In this document: positions 18,062 to 19,795 of the stretch, piece by piece | Numbering within the stretch: the first letter of the stretch is position 1 | Layout of the letters: every line of letters begins with the position of its first letter | From: Candidatus Methanoperedens sp. | Lineage (GTDB): Archaea; Halobacteriota; Methanosarcinia; Methanosarcinales; Methanoperedenaceae | NCBI GenBank assembly: GCA_026552835.1 | Contig: JAPMTY010000006.1 | Coordinates: 1-19,795, forward strand | Direction: 5' to 3' | Length of the DNA stretch: 19,795 nt | Position numbers and translations under genes: made by a program | The notes under the pieces: generated by a model | The model's database searches: none | What the model saw: only the letters and a program-made list of their open reading frames with translations | Told to the model about the DNA's origin: nothing

Positions 18062-19795
18062 ATGGAAAATAATCTGCGCACTCCCATCGTGTGTGTGATG
18101 GGGCATGTCGACCACGGCAAAACTTCGCTGCTTGACAGGATAAGGGGCACCACTATTGCGGAGCGGGAAGCAGGTCTCATAACGCAGCATATTGGCGCTA
18201 CAGAAGTGCCGCTCGATGTTATTAAACGCGTATGCGGACCGGTTTTTAAGGGAGATACAAAAGTCCCGGGACTGCTCTTTATCGATACTCCCGGGCACAG
18301 GGCTTTTACAACTCTCAGGGCAAGAGGCGGCGCACTTGCCGACCTTGCTATTCTGGTTGTCGATGTTAACGAGGGATTCCAGCCGCAGACTATAGAAGCA
18401 GTCGAGATACTTAAGAGATTTAAGACGCCGTTTGTGGTGGCCGGGACAAAGATAGACAAAGTTGCAGGCTGGAACCCGCAATCGGGGCAGCCGTTCATTG
18501 TCTCATATCCGGAACAGCCGGAGCATACAAAAGTTGCGCTTGATGAAAAAATATATGTAATAATCGGCAAACTCTATGAAATGGGTTTCAGCTCTGACAG
18601 GTACGACCGTGTGCGGGATTTCCAGCGCAACATTGGCGTGGTGCCGTTAAGCGCAAAGACCGGGGAAGGCATACCCGACCTCCTCATGATATTAATGGGG
18701 CTGGCGCAAAAGTTCCTTGAAAAAGACCTTGAATACAGGGCAGTCGGTCCAGGCACCGGGACAGTCCTTGAAGTAAAGGAAGAAGTGGGTCTTGGCACAA
18801 CGCTTGATGTGATATTATATGACGGCGAGCTAAACGTGGGTGATACAATAGTCGTGGGTAGCAGGGGAGACCCGATTGCCACAAAAATCCGCGCCCTTTT
18901 GAAACCGCGCCCGCTTTCCGAGATTCGCGCAGAAGAGAAATTCAAGCAGGTAAAGAAAGTGGTCGCAGCGTCGGGTGTTAAAATCGCGGCGCCGTCACTT
19001 GAAGGAGCGCTTGCAGGTTCGCAGGTACGCGCCGTTTTTGGCAATCTCGAGGAGGTATCGGCCGCGATAAAATCCGAAATAGATGCGGTGAGGATAGAAA
19101 CCGAATCAAACGGGATTCTCATCAAGGCTGATACGATAGGCTCACTTGAAGCTCTTGTGAACGAGCTAAAGAAGGAGAACATACCGATACGAAGGGCTGA
19201 TATCGGCGATGTTTCAAAACGCGATGTTTCTGAAATAAAAACAATTAAAGACCCGCTATTCTCTGTAATTCTGGGTTTTGAAGTGGATGTCCTGCCTGAT
19301 GCCAGGGAGGAACTCATGGGTTCTGAAATTAAGCTATTCGTCAATAATGTCATCTACAGGCTTATCGAGGATTACAAGAAATGGGTGGTCGAACAAAAAC
19401 AATCCATGGAGAAAAAGCGCTATGAGACCATCATCAAGCCCGGGAGGTTCAAGATTTTGCCCGATTGCACGTTCAGGCAGAGCAAGCCCGCAGTTGTGGG
19501 TGTGAGAGTGCTTGGCGGAGTTATCAAGACAAATCTTGAAGTGATGAAAGATAACGGCGTGATTGTGGGGACAATAAAAGGAATCCAGGAAAACAGCGAA
19601 AATATAGGCGAGGCTGGCGCGGGCAAGGAGGTTGCTGTGGGTATCGATGGACCCACAGTCGGGCGGCAGATAAAGGAAGGGGATACGCTTTATATAGACG
19701 TGCCTGAGAAACATGCGAAAATAGCAGAGCAGGAGCTTTTTGAGGCTATGAAAATCGAGGATAAGGAAACGCTCATGGCATATATGGAGATAAAG
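18062..19795 (+). CDS. infB: Translation initiation factor aIF2/aIF5B, 3' end outside window
   Basis: GTPase that joins the ribosomal subunits during initiation (archaeal IF2/eIF5B type). 578 codons are open to the window end; the family is near 600 residues, so only a short tail is missing. G1 GHVDHGKT (14-21), G3 DTPGH (75-79) with the catalytic His79, and the LRARGGALADLAILVVD block are standard. The G4 motif, usually NKID, reads TKID (129-132). Later blocks such as ETESNGILIKADTIGSLEAL, VVGVRVLGGVIKTN and GKEVAVGIDGP identify domains III and IV. Start ATG 18062 fits a leaderless transcript. Long minus-strand frames opposite it are shadows. Confidence 0.95.
   Translation, partial: MENNLRTPIVCVMGHVDHGKTSLLDRIRGTTIAEREAGLITQHIGATEVPLDVIKRVCGPVFKGDTKVPGLLFIDTPGHRAFTTLRARGGALADLAILVVDVNEGFQPQTIEAVEILKRFKTPFVVAGTKIDKVAGWNPQSGQPFIVSYPEQPEHTKVALDEKIYVIIGKLYEMGFSSDRYDRVRDFQRNIGVVPLSAKTGEGIPDLLMILMGLAQKFLEKDLEYRAVGPGTGTVLEVKEEVGLGTTLDVILYDGELNVGDTIVVGSRGDPIATKIRALLKPRPLSEIRAEEKFKQVKKVVAASGVKIAAPSLEGALAGSQVRAVFGNLEEVSAAIKSEIDAVRIETESNGILIKADTIGSLEALVNELKKENIPIRRADIGDVSKRDVSEIKTIKDPLFSVILGFEVDVLPDAREELMGSEIKLFVNNVIYRLIEDYKKWVVEQKQSMEKKRYETIIKPGRFKILPDCTFRQSKPAVVGVRVLGGVIKTNLEVMKDNGVIVGTIKGIQENSENIGEAGAGKEVAVGIDGPTVGRQIKEGDTLYIDVPEKHAKIAEQELFEAMKIEDKETLMAYMEIK

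Noticed and set aside
18574..19353. 259-codon minus-strand open frame opposite infB
   Set aside because: Its sequence is Ser/Arg-rich low-quality translation with no recognisable family, while the plus strand encodes a clear aIF5B with all motifs.
1..19795. CRISPR arrays, insertion sequences, tRNA or rRNA genes
   Set aside because: No regularly spaced repeats, transposase-like frames with terminal repeats, tRNA cloverleaf patterns or rRNA segments were found on reading both strands.

Overview
The window is archaeal. It carries an LSm/Sm-like protein, ribosomal proteins L37e, L7Ae, S28e and L24e, aIF2/aIF5B, an archaeal SepF, GGTGA-type ribosome binding sites and TATA boxes about 25 bases before several start codons. 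Gene content and order (LSm-L37e-PurF; L7Ae-S28e-L24e-Ndk-infB; an ArvA/B/C set; a tungstate ABC importer beside moeA) suggest a mesophilic euryarchaeon of the Methanosarcinales/ANME-2 (Methanoperedens-like) type. That placement is inference from gene content; no marker was compared.

Layout. 1-3090 (+): the 3' end of an aldehyde dehydrogenase, then moeA and the tungstate/molybdate transporter pair tupB-tupC, a cofactor-metal module without its binding protein. 3106-5918 (-): a tightly overlapping operon, PUA-domain RNA-binding protein > SepF > ZPR1 zinc-finger protein > NusB/RsmB rRNA methyltransferase. 5919-6081: divergent promoter region. 6082-7905 (+): LSm, L37e (56 aa) and PurF. 7994-9497 (+): a GTPase, a DUF2073 protein and a zinc-ribbon protein matching ArvA/B/C (OapA/B/C), the set linked to extracellular vesicle formation in haloarchaea. 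Between the first two genes lie two perfect 10-bp hairpins inside a possible 25-codon ORF. 9485-11205 (-): a small exported protein, then a Tat-exported molybdopterin oxidoreductase with a b-type cytochrome. 11358-11706: two very small membrane proteins. 11814-15593 (-): trpD-trpF-trpE-trpG. 15693-16586 (+): a membrane-anchored, sequon-rich exterior protein divergent from trp. 16678-17927 (+): L7Ae, S28e, L24e, Ndk. 18062-19795 (+): infB, running off the end.

The strongest non-coding signals are: (1) four TGTACA-like boxes at exact 10-bp steps, followed one step further by a TATA box, upstream of trpD, closely resembling the TRP boxes bound by TrpY in Methanothermobacter; (2) a box C/box D (kink-turn-like) element against the Shine-Dalgarno of the L7Ae gene, suggesting autoregulation; (3) the twin hairpins and small ORF before arvB; (4) mutually exclusive hairpins over the ribosome binding site of the PUA gene.

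No tRNA, rRNA, CRISPR array, insertion sequence or integrase was seen. No gene-free stretch exceeds 300 bases.
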